Assembly: GCA_016790075.1 (NCBI GenBank)
Contig: JAEUPP010000030.1
Location: 1-64,000 of the forward strand
Direction: 5' to 3'
DNA length: 64,000 bases
From: Rhodanobacteraceae bacterium
GTDB lineage: Bacteria; Pseudomonadota; Gammaproteobacteria; Xanthomonadales; Rhodanobacteraceae
Under the pieces are notes generated by a model. That model worked only from the letters and a program-made list of their open reading frames with translations. It was not told the origin of the DNA and made no database searches. Of the stretch, positions 29,294 to 37,866 are shown piece by piece. Every line of letters starts with the position of its first letter. The stretch's first letter is position 1. The position numbers were made by a program, and so were the translations under genes.

Positions 29294-30607
29294 ATGCACG
29301 CTCCCAACGTCAAGAAGCTCGTCCTTTGTCTCGGCGCAGTTTCCCTGCTCGCGGCCGGAATTGCTTCCGCCTCCCGCCTTCCGGGTGAACGTTCCAACGA
29401 GCAACGTTCGAGCAAGAGCAGCAGCAAGACCGAGAACGCGTACCCGAACGCCAAGCGCAACGACCCCAAGACCGACATGCCGGGGTCGCTCGGCACGAAA
29501 CTCAACAAGGCGCAGGAAGCAGCTGCCGACGGTGATACCGACAAGGCCGTCGCCCTTATCGATGAAGTGCTTGGCGACAAGAAAGTAACGCCCTATGCAA
29601 AGGCGTTTGCCCTATATCTGCGTTCCAACGCGAAATGGGAAAAGGAAGATGGTGCCGGTGCCATCGCCGATCTGAAAGAAGCAATTGCTCTGGACGCGCT
29701 GCCAAATTCCAACCAGTTCCCCGCGATCTACACGCTGGCGCAATTCCAGCTTCAGGAAGAGCAGTACGCCGACTCTGCCAAGAGCATCGATTCGTACATC
29801 GACCAGAGTGGCGACAAGAAGCCGGAAGCACTCGCCGTAAAAGCCAACGCTCTTTATCGCGCTGACAAGTTCCAGGAAGCGATCGACACGATGAAGTTGG
29901 CTATCGCTGCCAGCGACAAGCCGCAGGACAGCTGGAACCAGATTCTGATGGCCAGCTACTTCGAGCTGAATCAGTACGACGAAGCCGCAAAACTGTCCGA
30001 ATCCCAGCTGCAGAAGAACCCCAACGACAAGAAGCTGATCCAGCAGCTCGCCTCTATCTACGTCAACGGCGACCAGAGCGAAAAAGCACTGAAGCTCCTG
30101 TCTGATGCGAAAGCACGCGGTCTGATCACGACGGCCGATGACTACAAGCTGCTTGCACAACTCTATGGCCAGGCCGAAAAGCCTGGGGAAGGCGCTGCGT
30201 TGCTGGAGGAAGGATTCCAGAAAGGCGCGATTCCGGCCAGCTATGAAATGTACAAGTTGCTCGGCGACTCCTACGCCCTTGCCGAAAACGAACCCAAGGC
30301 TATCGACGCATACGGCAAGGCCTCGCCACTGGCCAAAGATGGTGAAGCCGACCTCTTGCGCGGCCAGCTGCAGGTCAACAATCAGCAATGGGCTGCCGCG
30401 AAAGAATCACTGACCAAGGCCCTGTCGCGCGGCGTTAAGCGCCAGGGCGCTGCCTATGTTCTGCTCGGCAATGCCGAGAACGAACTTGGTAACAAGAGCG
30501 CCGCCATCGCCGCCATGGAAAAGGCGCAGGGCTACGAGGAAACCCGCCAAATGGCTGGTACGTGGCTCAAGATGATCAAGGGCGGTGGCGCTCCGAAGAA
30601 AAAGTGA
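29294..30607 (+). CDS. Secreted TPR protein preceding tonB
   Basis: 437 residues from the ATG at 29294, giving a signal peptide (KLVLCLGAVSLLAAGIASA) and then a low-complexity Ser/Lys stretch. The rest is a run of TPR-like helix pairs (for example YAKAFALYLRSNAKWE, DAYGKASPLAKDG). It lies between gyrB and tonB, where Xanthomonas relatives also carry a TPR gene, so it may assist the TonB complex from the periplasm; that role is inferred from conserved neighbourhood only. Confidence 0.82.
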   Translation: MHAPNVKKLVLCLGAVSLLAAGIASASRLPGERSNEQRSSKSSSKTENAYPNAKRNDPKTDMPGSLGTKLNKAQEAAADGDTDKAVALIDEVLGDKKVTPYAKAFALYLRSNAKWEKEDGAGAIADLKEAIALDALPNSNQFPAIYTLAQFQLQEEQYADSAKSIDSYIDQSGDKKPEALAVKANALYRADKFQEAIDTMKLAIAASDKPQDSWNQILMASYFELNQYDEAAKLSESQLQKNPNDKKLIQQLASIYVNGDQSEKALKLLSDAKARGLITTADDYKLLAQLYGQAEKPGEGAALLEEGFQKGAIPASYEMYKLLGDSYALAENEPKAIDAYGKASPLAKDGEADLLRGQLQVNNQQWAAAKESLTKALSRGVKRQGAAYVLLGNAENELGNKSAAIAAMEKAQGYEETRQMAGTWLKMIKGGGAPKKK

Positions 30608-30800
30608 GCCATTCCGCACTCTTCGCAATAAGCGTGCGGTATTCGGCGAGCTTCAGGCCGGGTTAATATAGCCATTCCGATCTTGCTCCTTGAGCCTCGG
30701 ATTGGCCTCGTGTACGGTGCCAGCCCCCGCCGGCTGCGGTGCGGCGCTCACGTAACAAGCCCTTAGATCTCACACACTAGCGACCCTTGGTTCAAAGCAA

Positions 30801-31460
30801 ATGGCGTTGACGACAGAAGACCAGCGCGAAACGTACAGTTGGAGGCGCACCTCAGCGCTGGCCGCCGCCATGGCCGTGCACGGACTCGCTTTCATCATGA
30901 TGATTGCGCCGGTGGCGCCGCCTCAGGCGAAGGAGAAGAAGAAGGAGACCATCGTTTCGGTCGAATTCGTCGAACCGCCGCCGCCGCCGCCGCCGCCACC
31001 ACCACCACCGCCGGAACCTCCGAAAAAGCCGCCGCCGAAAATCATCGAAAAGGTCAAGCCGCCGCCGACTCCGCCACCGGAGCCGCCGCCGGCCGTCGTG
31101 GTCGAGGAAGCCTCGCCCATGGCTATTCCGGCACCACCGCCGGCACCGCCGGCGCCACCCGCTCCGCCTGCCGACATCGCGCCGAGCGAAAACATCAGTT
31201 ATCGCAAGGCTCGTCCGCCGCGCTATCCGCCGCAGGCCGTACGTCAGCGCCATGAGGGCGAAGTCGTGCTGCGCGTGCTGGTTGGCGTGGATGGCAAGCC
31301 CAAAGACATCCAGGTCGAGAAATCGTCCGGATATCGCGAACTCGATCGTGCGGCGATTGATGCCGCGCAGACTTGGGTGTTCAATCCGGGTCAGAAAAAC
31401 GGTGCTGCGGTTGAGGGCTGGGCACTGGTTCCGTTCCGCTTCAGCCTCAACGAACTGTAA
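30801..31460 (+). CDS. tonB: Energy transducer TonB
   Basis: 219 residues: a short cytoplasmic leader, one membrane anchor (about 18-38, SALAAAMAVHGLAFIMMIAP), a long Pro-rich spacer with a run of 13 prolines and Lys-Pro clusters, and a C-terminal TonB domain (RYPPQAVRQRHEGEVVLRVLV near 145, ending in WALVPFRFSL). It passes proton-motive energy from ExbBD to outer-membrane receptors. First gene of tonB-exbB-exbD. A CCG/CCA triplet run (30975-31013) encodes the proline tract. Confidence 0.94.
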   Translation: MALTTEDQRETYSWRRTSALAAAMAVHGLAFIMMIAPVAPPQAKEKKKETIVSVEFVEPPPPPPPPPPPPPEPPKKPPPKIIEKVKPPPTPPPEPPPAVVVEEASPMAIPAPPPAPPAPPAPPADIAPSENISYRKARPPRYPPQAVRQRHEGEVVLRVLVGVDGKPKDIQVEKSSGYRELDRAAIDAAQTWVFNPGQKNGAAVEGWALVPFRFSLNEL

Positions 31461-31494
31461 CTTCCACTGATCCACTTAATTCAAGGGTAGCGTC

Positions 31495-32358
31495 ATGTTT
31501 CAAGACACCTCGACCCCGGCGGGGTCCGTTCCTCCGGCGGCTGACGCAGCGGCTGCCGCTGCGCCGACCCTCGGCACCAACAGCAATGCCGCAGCCCTGA
31601 AGGAAATGGGCTTTAGCCACCTGATCCAGAACTACAACCCGTCGAATCCAAACTTCGATCTGGTTGGCGCTATCGTCTTTGTGACGCTGTGCCTGTTCTC
31701 GGTGATGTCGATCTACTGGATCGTGCTCAATCTGATCCGCAACACCGCCATCCGCAGCCGCATGAACACCATCATGCGCACGTTCTGGGAAACGCCGTCG
31801 GCTCAGGAAGCGATTCGCTTCATGGAAGAACAGTCGCCGTCGGAGCCGTTCTCGAAGATCGCCCTGGACTGCGCTTCGGCCGCCGCCCATCACCAGCGTC
31901 ACGAGGGCAGCCGCCTGGTCGAAGCGCTGAATCGCTCCGAGTTTATTGATCGTGCCCTGCGTCAGGCCGTCGCCCGCGAAAGCGGCCGTCTCGAAGCCGG
32001 TCTGACCGTGCTCGCGACGGTGGGTTCGACCGGTCCCTTCGTCGGTCTGCTGGGTACGGTGTGGGGCATCTATCACGCCCTGATCCGCATCTCGGCCTCG
32101 GGCGATGCGTCGATGTCCGCGGTTGCTGGTCCGGTCGGTGAGGCGCTGATCATGACCGCGTTCGGTCTGTTCGTAGCTATCCCGGCGGTGCTGGCGTACA
32201 ACTTCTTCGTGCGTTCCAACCGTGTGATCCTGGCGCGTTTCGATGAATTTGCTCACGACCTGCACGATTTCTTTGCTACGGGTTCGCGCGTCGAAGCAGG
32301 TGCGACTCCCGCACCGGCCCGTAACGCTGGCCCGGCGGCACCTGCTGCGAGGAAGTAA
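31495..32358 (+). CDS. exbB: Biopolymer transport protein ExbB
   Basis: 287 residues with an N-terminal extension, a first membrane segment (about 58-83, FDLVGAIVFVTLCLFSVMSIYW), and the MotA/TolQ/ExbB domain with LATVGSTGPFVGLLGTVWG and EALIMTAFGLFVAIPAVLAY. Five ExbB subunits with ExbD form a proton-driven motor that powers TonB. It starts 34 bp after tonB and is followed 3 bp later by exbD. Confidence 0.95.
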   Translation: MFQDTSTPAGSVPPAADAAAAAAPTLGTNSNAAALKEMGFSHLIQNYNPSNPNFDLVGAIVFVTLCLFSVMSIYWIVLNLIRNTAIRSRMNTIMRTFWETPSAQEAIRFMEEQSPSEPFSKIALDCASAAAHHQRHEGSRLVEALNRSEFIDRALRQAVARESGRLEAGLTVLATVGSTGPFVGLLGTVWGIYHALIRISASGDASMSAVAGPVGEALIMTAFGLFVAIPAVLAYNFFVRSNRVILARFDEFAHDLHDFFATGSRVEAGATPAPARNAGPAAPAARK

Positions 32359-32361
32359 GCC

Positions 32362-32793
32362 ATGGCATTCAGTTCAGGTGGCGGCGGCGGTGGCGCGCCG
32401 ATGGCCGAAATCAACGTTACGCCGCTGGTCGACGTGATGCTGGTGCTGCTGATCATCTTCATGATCACGGCACCGATGATGCAGCACAAAATCCGCATCG
32501 ACTTGCCCCAGGCGTCGCTGAATACGCAGAACCAGGATCCGGTCGAGCCTATCGACCTTGCCATCAAGGAAGATGGCAGCCTGTACTGGAATGACAGTGC
32601 GATCAGCGACCTCGAACTGAAAGCACAGCTTGCGGTCGCCGCACAAAAAACGGTGCAGCCGGAGTTGCAGATTCGCGCCGAAAAGAACACTCGCTACGAA
32701 ATTGTCGCGAAGGTCATGGCTGACGCGAAGAACCAGGGTATGGTCAAGATCGGGTTTGTAACGACCCCAGGTGCACGCAGTCAGCAGCAGTAA
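32362..32793 (+). CDS. exbD: Biopolymer transport protein ExbD (first copy)
   Basis: 143 residues with the canonical start: a Gly-rich leader, then MAEINVTPLVDVMLVLLIIFMITAP, whose aspartate (in PLVDVML) is the proton-carrying residue in the membrane helix. The periplasmic domain follows. It is tightly coupled to exbB (3-bp gap) and is followed by an intrinsic terminator. Confidence 0.95.
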   Translation: MAFSSGGGGGGAPMAEINVTPLVDVMLVLLIIFMITAPMMQHKIRIDLPQASLNTQNQDPVEPIDLAIKEDGSLYWNDSAISDLELKAQLAVAAQKTVQPELQIRAEKNTRYEIVAKVMADAKNQGMVKIGFVTTPGARSQQQ

Positions 32794-32838
32794 ACCGTCG
32801 TACGCTCGCCAACGCTACCCTGCCGGTGCGAGCCGGAT

Positions 32839-32868
32839 AAGCGCTTCGGGAAACCGAGGCGCTTTTTT
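32839..32868 (+). terminator. Intrinsic terminator after the first exbD
   Basis: An 11-bp stem (32839-32849 with 32854-32864, one T-G wobble) capped by a GAAA tetraloop and followed by TTTTTT. It should end the tonB-exbB-exbD transcript and isolate the second exbD. Confidence 0.9.
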
Positions 32869-32874
32869 CTTGGG

Positions 32875-33000
32875 GTGCGCCCAGCATGGGCGCACATCTG
32901 CGGGTGCGAGTCCCGCTGCGAGCTGGTCACAGCGAGCAAGGTGAAGCGCACCAGCACAACGGATGCCGCGGGAACGGCCCTTGGGGCGGTTTATCCGGAG
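32875..33000 (+). mobile_element. Possible group II intron 5' fragment
   Basis: Starting six bases after the terminator T-run, the sequence begins GTGCGCCCAGCATGGGCG, the form of a group II intron 5' end, and continues with a stem-loop GCGGG-TGCGAGT-CCCGC (32900-32916) resembling the conserved GGTGAAAGTCC segment of domain I. Further paired arms (CTGGT/ACCAG, GGAT/ATCC) follow. Group IIC introns insert directly after transcriptional terminators, which matches the location. No domain V or maturase is present, so it would be a dead remnant. The call is from memory of intron sequences, not alignment. Confidence 0.4.
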
Positions 33001-33103
33001 CATCTATCGTGAACGGCTCAGATGTGACGCGAATACGCCGTTTCTGCAACGCCGACGCATGACTTGCGGCTAGGCAAGCCTGTCGAGATCGTTATCCTGG
33101 AAT

Positions 33104-33117
33104 TGCCAATGTTGGCA
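33104..33117. promoter_or_regulatory. Small palindrome before the second exbD
   Basis: TGCCAA-TG-TTGGCA lies 16 bp upstream of the start codon of the second exbD gene. Its position over the ribosome-binding region suggests an operator or a translational hairpin; no regulator is known. Confidence 0.3.
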
Positions 33118-33133
33118 GTATCGGAGTGACGGC

Positions 33134-33535
33134 ATGTCTGCCTTGACCGTGCGATCAACCGAACGCCCTCTTGCGGAAATCAACATCACACCGTTGATTG
33201 ATGTGATGCTGGCTCTACTCCTGATCTTCATGATTTCAGCCCCCCTGCTCACCGGCAAGATCGATTTGCCGGCCGGCGGTGGTGAGCAACCGAAAAGGGC
33301 AGCCAGCGTCGAGCTGCGTATCGCAGCGGATGGGCAGGTGCTGTTCAACGACGTGGCGCTAAGCCAGCTCGAGCTAGAGGCCCAGCTGCTGAGCTGGGCG
33401 GCCCGCGGCGAGAACATGCCGATCCTGCAGCTACAGCCGGACAAGGCGACTACGCATCAGCGCCTTGTCGACGTGCTTTCGCTTGCGCGCCAGAGCGGGA
33501 TGCAAGGTATTTCTGTCGAAACACCACGGCGGTAG
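33134..33535 (+). CDS. exbD2: Biopolymer transport protein ExbD (second copy)
   Basis: 133 residues, again with LAEINITPLIDVMLALLLIFMISAP and the membrane aspartate in PLIDVML, but only moderately similar to the first copy in the periplasmic domain (no more than the family pattern). In Xanthomonas campestris a second exbD (exbD2) in the same cluster was dispensable for iron uptake but needed for plant-related responses. Here it is separated from the first by a terminator and 340 bp, so it probably has its own promoter. Confidence 0.92.
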   Translation: MSALTVRSTERPLAEINITPLIDVMLALLLIFMISAPLLTGKIDLPAGGGEQPKRAASVELRIAADGQVLFNDVALSQLELEAQLLSWAARGENMPILQLQPDKATTHQRLVDVLSLARQSGMQGISVETPRR

Positions 33536-33587
33536 CGCGACGCCGCCCGATATTCCTGTCCCTCGGCGTTCCCGGCGTTCCTGAACG

Positions 33588-34349
33588 CTAGGCGACGCGT
33601 GTGTGTGAATGCAGTATCCGCAAGTAGCTGCGCACTGTCGCCGCAAGCCCGTCGTACAAGGCTTCGCCGATCAGGGCGTGACCTATCGACACCTCGGCGA
33701 GATAGGGAATCGCATCAACCAACAGCCCCAGGTTGGCCTGACTAAGATCATGTCCCGCGTTCACGGCCAGGCCCGCGTTGTGTGCTGCCTCGGCGGTTTG
33801 CACACAACGCGCAATTTCCGCGCTGGCATCGCCAGCGGCAAAGGCTTTTGCATAGGGGCCTGTATAGATTTCTATGCGCTCGGCACCGAGATCTGCAGCA
33901 CGTTCGAGTCCGGTAGTGCCGGCGTCGACAAACAGACTCACGCGCGCTCCCAACGCGCGCAACTGCTGGATGACCGGGCGCAGCGAGGCTGCATCGGCAT
34001 CCAGGTCAAATCCATGATCTGAAGTGATCTGTGCATCGCTGTCCGGCACCAACGTGACTTGCTCGGGCATCGCCTCGCGTACCAGCGCTATCAGTCCGGG
34101 GTAGGCGCCACGGGCTGCGGCGAAGGCATTGCCTTCGATGTTGTATTCAACGCGACCAGCGATGCAGCGGCGCAGTGCGCGTACATCTTCGGGCCGCACG
34201 TGGCGCTGGTCCGGCCGCGGGTGCACCGTGACGCCGCCAGCACCCGCAGCAATCACGCATTCACAGGCACGCACTATGTCGGGCTCCTGCTCTCCGCGCG
34301 AATTTCGCAACACCGCAATTTTGTTTAAATTGACACTAAGTACCGTCAT
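33588..34349 (-). CDS. pdxJ: Pyridoxine 5'-phosphate synthase PdxJ
   Basis: 253 residues from the ATG at 34349 ([19 protein letters not shown]), the standard PdxJ start; the upstream frame is not coding. Motifs include [16 protein letters not shown] and EYNIEGN, with the phosphate-binding end [17 protein letters not shown] barrel enzyme that condenses 1-deoxyxylulose 5-phosphate and 3-amino-1-hydroxyacetone phosphate into pyridoxine 5'-phosphate in vitamin B6 synthesis. Its start overlaps the end of the upstream hydrolase-like gene by 14 bp, implying coupling. It converges with the second exbD. Confidence 0.95.
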   Translation of the reverse strand: MTVLSVNLNKIAVLRNSRGEQEPDIVRACECVIAAGAGGVTVHPRPDQRHVRPEDVRALRRCIAGRVEYNIEGNAFAAARGAYPGLIALVREAMPEQVTLVPDSDAQITSDHGFDLDADAASLRPVIQQLRALGARVSLFVDAGTTGLERAADLGAERIEIYTGPYAKAFAAGDASAEIARCVQTAEAAHNAGLAVNAGHDLSQANLGLLVDAIPYLAEVSIGHALIGEALYDGLAATVRSYLRILHSHTRVA

Positions 34350-36267
34350 CACTGGCTTCCTTGGCTTTTTCCTCAGGCAGAGGCGCGAAGCGCGGCCGTT
34401 CGAAATGCTCCGGCAAGGCTTCGATCCGCGCCGGTTCCACAGGCGCCGCGGCCCGGATCTGTGCGCCACCTTTGGCTCGCGGCTTGGGTACAGGAACCCG
34501 CGTTTCGGCTGCTGTGGCAGCTCCTGGTGCACGATACGGCGATGCAAGTATCTGCGGCAGCACCGGTAGTCCGCTGATCCAGGGTGCCGCTTCGTCCGCC
34601 GGCGATTGGGTTGCCGCGCTCGTGGCATCGCGCATTGCCGCCGTTTGGCGCTCGCGCCGTTCCTCGGCAAGCGCTGCCGTTACCACTTCTGGCACCGGCA
34701 GCCACTGCGTGCGCGCCAATGTCGTTTCGCTGCCCAGCAGTACCAGGGTGAGCGCACTTACCTGCCCGCCCTCGTCACGTTGCGCAATCAGCTCCAGTTC
34801 CCCGTCGTGAGTCGCGAACCGATCCTCGGCATAGGCGAACAGCTCGCGCTGTTGCGTGCCACTGAACTGCAGCGTGAGCCGGTTGCCGCAATGCAGCCTC
34901 GCTATCACTTCGCTATCAACTTCGTAGTCGCCACAGTATTCGCGTTTCTTGTCTGTGCTCAGTGCGATCTCGGCACGCTGCAAATAGGGCGTCCGGCCGC
35001 TGAGGCGGCGCACTGGCACGATCACGCCATTTTCTGCCAGCCGGAATGCCTCGATCTGGCCACGCACATCCCGCTGAAAACTCAGCCGCGCAGCAGTACC
35101 GACAACCTCGAACAGATCGGGCCCCAGCGGCATGATGTCTACGGCTAACCTGCCGCTTGCCTGCAGCGACGGGCGAGGTGGGTCGCGAACCACGAACTGC
35201 TCGCCAGGCGACGCTTCATACAGTCCGGCGTATCCGCTGGGTAAAGCGGCGAAGACACTCGGCAGCTCCGGCAAGGCGCTGTCCCCGAGCAGCGCAAGCC
35301 CTAGCGGCGCAAGATTCGTGTTGCCGCGGCCAGCAACAGCAAAGGCCTGCTGGCGATCGGTCCGGAAACCGAAAAACACGACATTGCCATCGCGTCTGTC
35401 ACGTGTGGCTTGCCAGACCAGGGGCCACTCCTGCTCATCCGCGCGCACCATCGCGATGCGCCAACCCAGGCCCCAGCTCGCGCGTGGATCTCGCTGCTGG
35501 CGTGAAAGCAGTAACGCTGCGCGCGCCGGCGAATCTGCCGGGCGCAGCATGGCCTGCAACAGCCGCGAAAGATCACCGACGCTGGTATACACGCGCGAGG
35601 GTAATGTCCCCGCTGACCTCGGTTCGAGCCGCGTATGGTCCAAGCGCAGCGGATGTGTCACGCGTTCAGCCAGCGCCACGGCATAGCCCTGGCCGTGAGC
35701 GCGGCCTAGCAACCAGGCGAGCAGCAGGTTGCCGAGTGGTGATTCCCGTGGTTGCGGCCTGTCCGGTAGCCGGTAATTGGCCAGAAAAGCGACCAGATCT
35801 TCCTCCCGGTAGTCGCGCCAGATATCACGGCTGTCGACCGGAAACAGGTTTGTCGGCAACAACGGCAGGCCGCTGGTCTGGGTTACAAGTTCCTGCAGGG
35901 TCAGGTCGCAGACGCGAGTGTCGGCACACTGGCTGCCCTGCGGCAGGTAACGGCGAATCGGATCATCCAGGCGTACACGTCCGCCGCTGGCGAGGTCCGC
36001 GAGCAACAGCCCGGTCAATGCCGCTGCCGCGTCGCCCAGCAGCACGGGTGTATTGCTGTCCGATCGGCCTGCCTCCGCAGGATAGTTCGTAAACGACTCG
36101 GTGGATTGCGAGAGAAAAGCCGCCGACAATTGAGCCCAGTTACTCGACTTGCTGCCGGTCGCGAGATAGTTCTGCACCGGTGCAGGTAATGCGGAGTTGT
36201 CCTGAGCGCCGGCCACGGCGCTGCAACCGAGCAAGGCTGCGACCACTAATTGAAATACGGTATGCAT
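34336..36267 (-). CDS. Beta-lactamase-fold protein lacking the catalytic residues
   Basis: 643 residues from the ATG at 36267 with a signal peptide ([21 protein letters not shown]; the LLGC could be a weak lipobox). Residues 60-330 follow the class C serine hydrolase fold closely ([40 protein letters not shown]), but SxxK is replaced by D79-A-A-A82, the YSN position reads E175-S-P, and the KTG region reads QATRD. It therefore cannot use the family's chemistry. A C-terminal part of about 300 residues with a Lys/Arg/Pro-rich tail is of unknown function. It overlaps pdxJ by 14 bp. A binding or scaffolding role in the periplasm is the likeliest reading. Confidence 0.75.
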   Translation of the reverse strand: MHTVFQLVVAALLGCSAVAGAQDNSALPAPVQNYLATGSKSSNWAQLSAAFLSQSTESFTNYPAEAGRSDSNTPVLLGDAAAALTGLLLADLASGGRVRLDDPIRRYLPQGSQCADTRVCDLTLQELVTQTSGLPLLPTNLFPVDSRDIWRDYREEDLVAFLANYRLPDRPQPRESPLGNLLLAWLLGRAHGQGYAVALAERVTHPLRLDHTRLEPRSAGTLPSRVYTSVGDLSRLLQAMLRPADSPARAALLLSRQQRDPRASWGLGWRIAMVRADEQEWPLVWQATRDRRDGNVVFFGFRTDRQQAFAVAGRGNTNLAPLGLALLGDSALPELPSVFAALPSGYAGLYEASPGEQFVVRDPPRPSLQASGRLAVDIMPLGPDLFEVVGTAARLSFQRDVRGQIEAFRLAENGVIVPVRRLSGRTPYLQRAEIALSTDKKREYCGDYEVDSEVIARLHCGNRLTLQFSGTQQRELFAYAEDRFATHDGELELIAQRDEGGQVSALTLVLLGSETTLARTQWLPVPEVVTAALAEERRERQTAAMRDATSAATQSPADEAAPWISGLPVLPQILASPYRAPGAATAAETRVPVPKPRAKGGAQIRAAAPVEPARIEALPEHFERPRFAPLPEEKAKEASDDGT

Positions 36268-36333
36268 GACGCGCAAGCATAGCGCCTGCGAGCTCGCTGT
36301 CATGCGTCGCGTCAGCATCAAATCGGAGCCATG

Positions 36334-36358
36334 AAAAAAGCCGCGATACTCGCGGCTT
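36334..36358 (-). terminator. Intrinsic terminator after the PDZ-protein gene
   Basis: On the minus strand an 8-bp stem (AAGCCGCG with CGCGGCTT, 5-nt loop, 36338-36358) ends in a run of six T. It lies 86 bp after the PDZ gene stop and separates the sigma factor operon from the beta-lactamase-like/pdxJ pair. Confidence 0.85.
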
Positions 36359-36443
36359 CAAAAGGGGCCACGTCCTTGTGGCTGCGGCTGCACCTGTGGA
36401 GGGGAGTGCACCGTTTTCGACTCGACTCGCAGCGCGAAGTTCC

Positions 36444-37397
36444 TTAGCCGCATTTGTCTGGTTTTTCACGCCAGACCACGGGTTCCCAGTACTCGCCGCT
36501 GACACGGCTATTGCGTTTGTCCTCGTTGAATTTCGCCGCGAGGTAATAGGTCGTATTGGCCTGAACGGTTACGGTCAGGGTTTTCACTTCGGGGCCATCA
36601 CCCAATCGTGTCGGATTGAGGCGGCGATAGACCTTGGCCGGAATCAGTTCGACAAGCTTCAACGTATGTGTACCGGCGGACACACGAAACTGATGCACGC
36701 CCGCAGGGCCAGTCGATATGCCATCGATCATCAGCAGCTTCACTCCATACAGATCCTGCTGCTGCGGCGCTACATCGAAATCGTTGAATCGGCCGCATCC
36801 GCCACTGCCGCTTTCGATGCGTGCTTCGCGCCGCGTTGGAGAGCTGACCGTGCTTGCCAGAAGCTCATCACGGCCGACCTTGAGATGAATCGGGGGCAAC
36901 ACGATGCTACTGAGCTCGCCGCGCAGGTTCAGCGGCTTGCCATCGCGTTGTAGATCGAACTCCAGCATGGCCCCATCGCCTAGCGAATCGACCAATGTGC
37001 GCAGCAGGCCTGCCGCCTTGGCATGTCCCGCGGGGTCGGCGCCCAGGGCGACCAGGTTGGTTCCGTTCACGGCAAGAATGCGGTCACCAGCTTTGACTCC
37101 CATGCGTTGGGCGGCGCTGCGCGGAGTAACCGCAAGCACGCGCAGACCTTCAAGTGCCCGTTCGGCACTGGCACTGTCGACGAGCAGGCCCAGGTTATTC
37201 ACACGCCGCGCCGGTTCGTCCAGTGTGAACGCGATTTCCGTCCCGGGCTGGTTGGCGAACGCGCCCGATTCAATCAAACGCGCGAGTGCAAGCTGAACCT
37301 CTTCGCCGAGACGTTGCTCAGCCGGTGCTGACTGAGCGGAAACTGCGGCAGTGACTGCCATACCCAGCATGAGCACCGAACCTTTAAGTATCGCCAT
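36444..37397 (-). CDS. Secreted PDZ-domain protein in an ECF sigma operon
   Basis: 317 residues: a signal peptide (about 1-21, ending VSAQ), a PDZ domain at about 80-160 (LRVLAVTPRSAAQRMGVKAGDR then ILAVNG), and a C-terminal beta-rich domain ending in DKCG, with a second cysteine in GGCGRFND that could form a disulfide. No protease domain is present. It is the third gene of a sigma factor / membrane protein / PDZ run with a 13-bp spacing to the gene before it. PDZ domains in envelope stress circuits sense exposed C-termini, so a sensor role is plausible but unproven. Confidence 0.78.
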   Translation of the reverse strand: MAILKGSVLMLGMAVTAAVSAQSAPAEQRLGEEVQLALARLIESGAFANQPGTEIAFTLDEPARRVNNLGLLVDSASAERALEGLRVLAVTPRSAAQRMGVKAGDRILAVNGTNLVALGADPAGHAKAAGLLRTLVDSLGDGAMLEFDLQRDGKPLNLRGELSSIVLPPIHLKVGRDELLASTVSSPTRREARIESGSGGCGRFNDFDVAPQQQDLYGVKLLMIDGISTGPAGVHQFRVSAGTHTLKLVELIPAKVYRRLNPTRLGDGPEVKTLTVTVQANTTYYLAAKFNEDKRNSRVSGEYWEPVVWREKPDKCG

Positions 37398-37410
37398 CGA
37401 CCTTCTCCAC

Positions 37411-37866
37411 TCAAATCCGCGTCAGCTGCGCGCCGTCAGCAGCTTGCGCGATCAAACTGACCAATACCTCGTTGCGTTGCTGCCACAGGGGCAGCAGCTC
37501 ATTCAGGGTGGCGCCGCGGTCATAGGCCTGCTGCAGCGCGAATTCAACCGCGCGCAGCTCGACCTCACTGTCCGCTGCCGACGCGGTCTGACTCAGGTCC
37601 GCGTACGTCTGTTCCAGCTCCCGTGAGCGATTCTCAAGCTGCGCGAGCGCCCGACTGTCACTGGACGCAAGGTCGTGCCGCGGAACCAGCAATACCGTAG
37701 CGAGCGCGAGTACGGCCGCTACGCCCATACCCCATTGTGCGAGGCGCTGCCGTCGCCGTCGCTGCTGATGCACGGCCTCGATGCGTTCCCACAACCGCGC
37801 AGGCGGATCGAATTCCGGCAACGTAGCCAGGCGCAGCGCCTGCAAACTCAGCTCCGGCTCGGCCAT
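37411..37866 (-). CDS. Single-pass membrane protein, probable anti-sigma factor
   Basis: 151 residues from the ATG at 37866, which overlaps the sigma factor gene by 19 bp. It has a cytoplasmic N-terminus (about 1-40, with a basic RRRRQR just before the membrane), one membrane helix (about 43-62), and a periplasmic helical part with coiled-coil character (about 70-110). This is the topology of ECF anti-sigma factors, but the common HxxxCxxC zinc motif is absent. The function is inferred from topology and from being translationally coupled to the sigma gene. Confidence 0.7.
   Translation of the reverse strand: MAEPELSLQALRLATLPEFDPPARLWERIEAVHQQRRRRQRLAQWGMGVAAVLALATVLLVPRHDLASSDSRALAQLENRSRELEQTYADLSQTASAADSEVELRAVEFALQQAYDRGATLNELLPLWQQRNEVLVSLIAQAADGAQLTRI

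Larger units (their letters stand above)
32794..33133 (+). other. exbD-exbD intergenic region with terminator and intron-like sequence
   Basis: 340 bp without a protein gene. In order it holds the exbD terminator (32839-32868), a stretch resembling the 5' end of a group II intron (32875 to about 33000), unassigned sequence, and a small palindrome just before the second exbD (33104-33117). In Xanthomonas campestris the two exbD genes are adjacent, so this spacer looks like an insertion or expansion. Confidence 0.6.

Noticed and set aside
32875-33133. Complete group II intron
   Set aside because: No domain V hairpin or maturase is present; only a possible 5' fragment can be argued.
34350-34670. 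N-terminal extension of the pdxJ frame
   Set aside because: Lies entirely within the upstream beta-lactamase-like gene in another frame and is not PdxJ-like.
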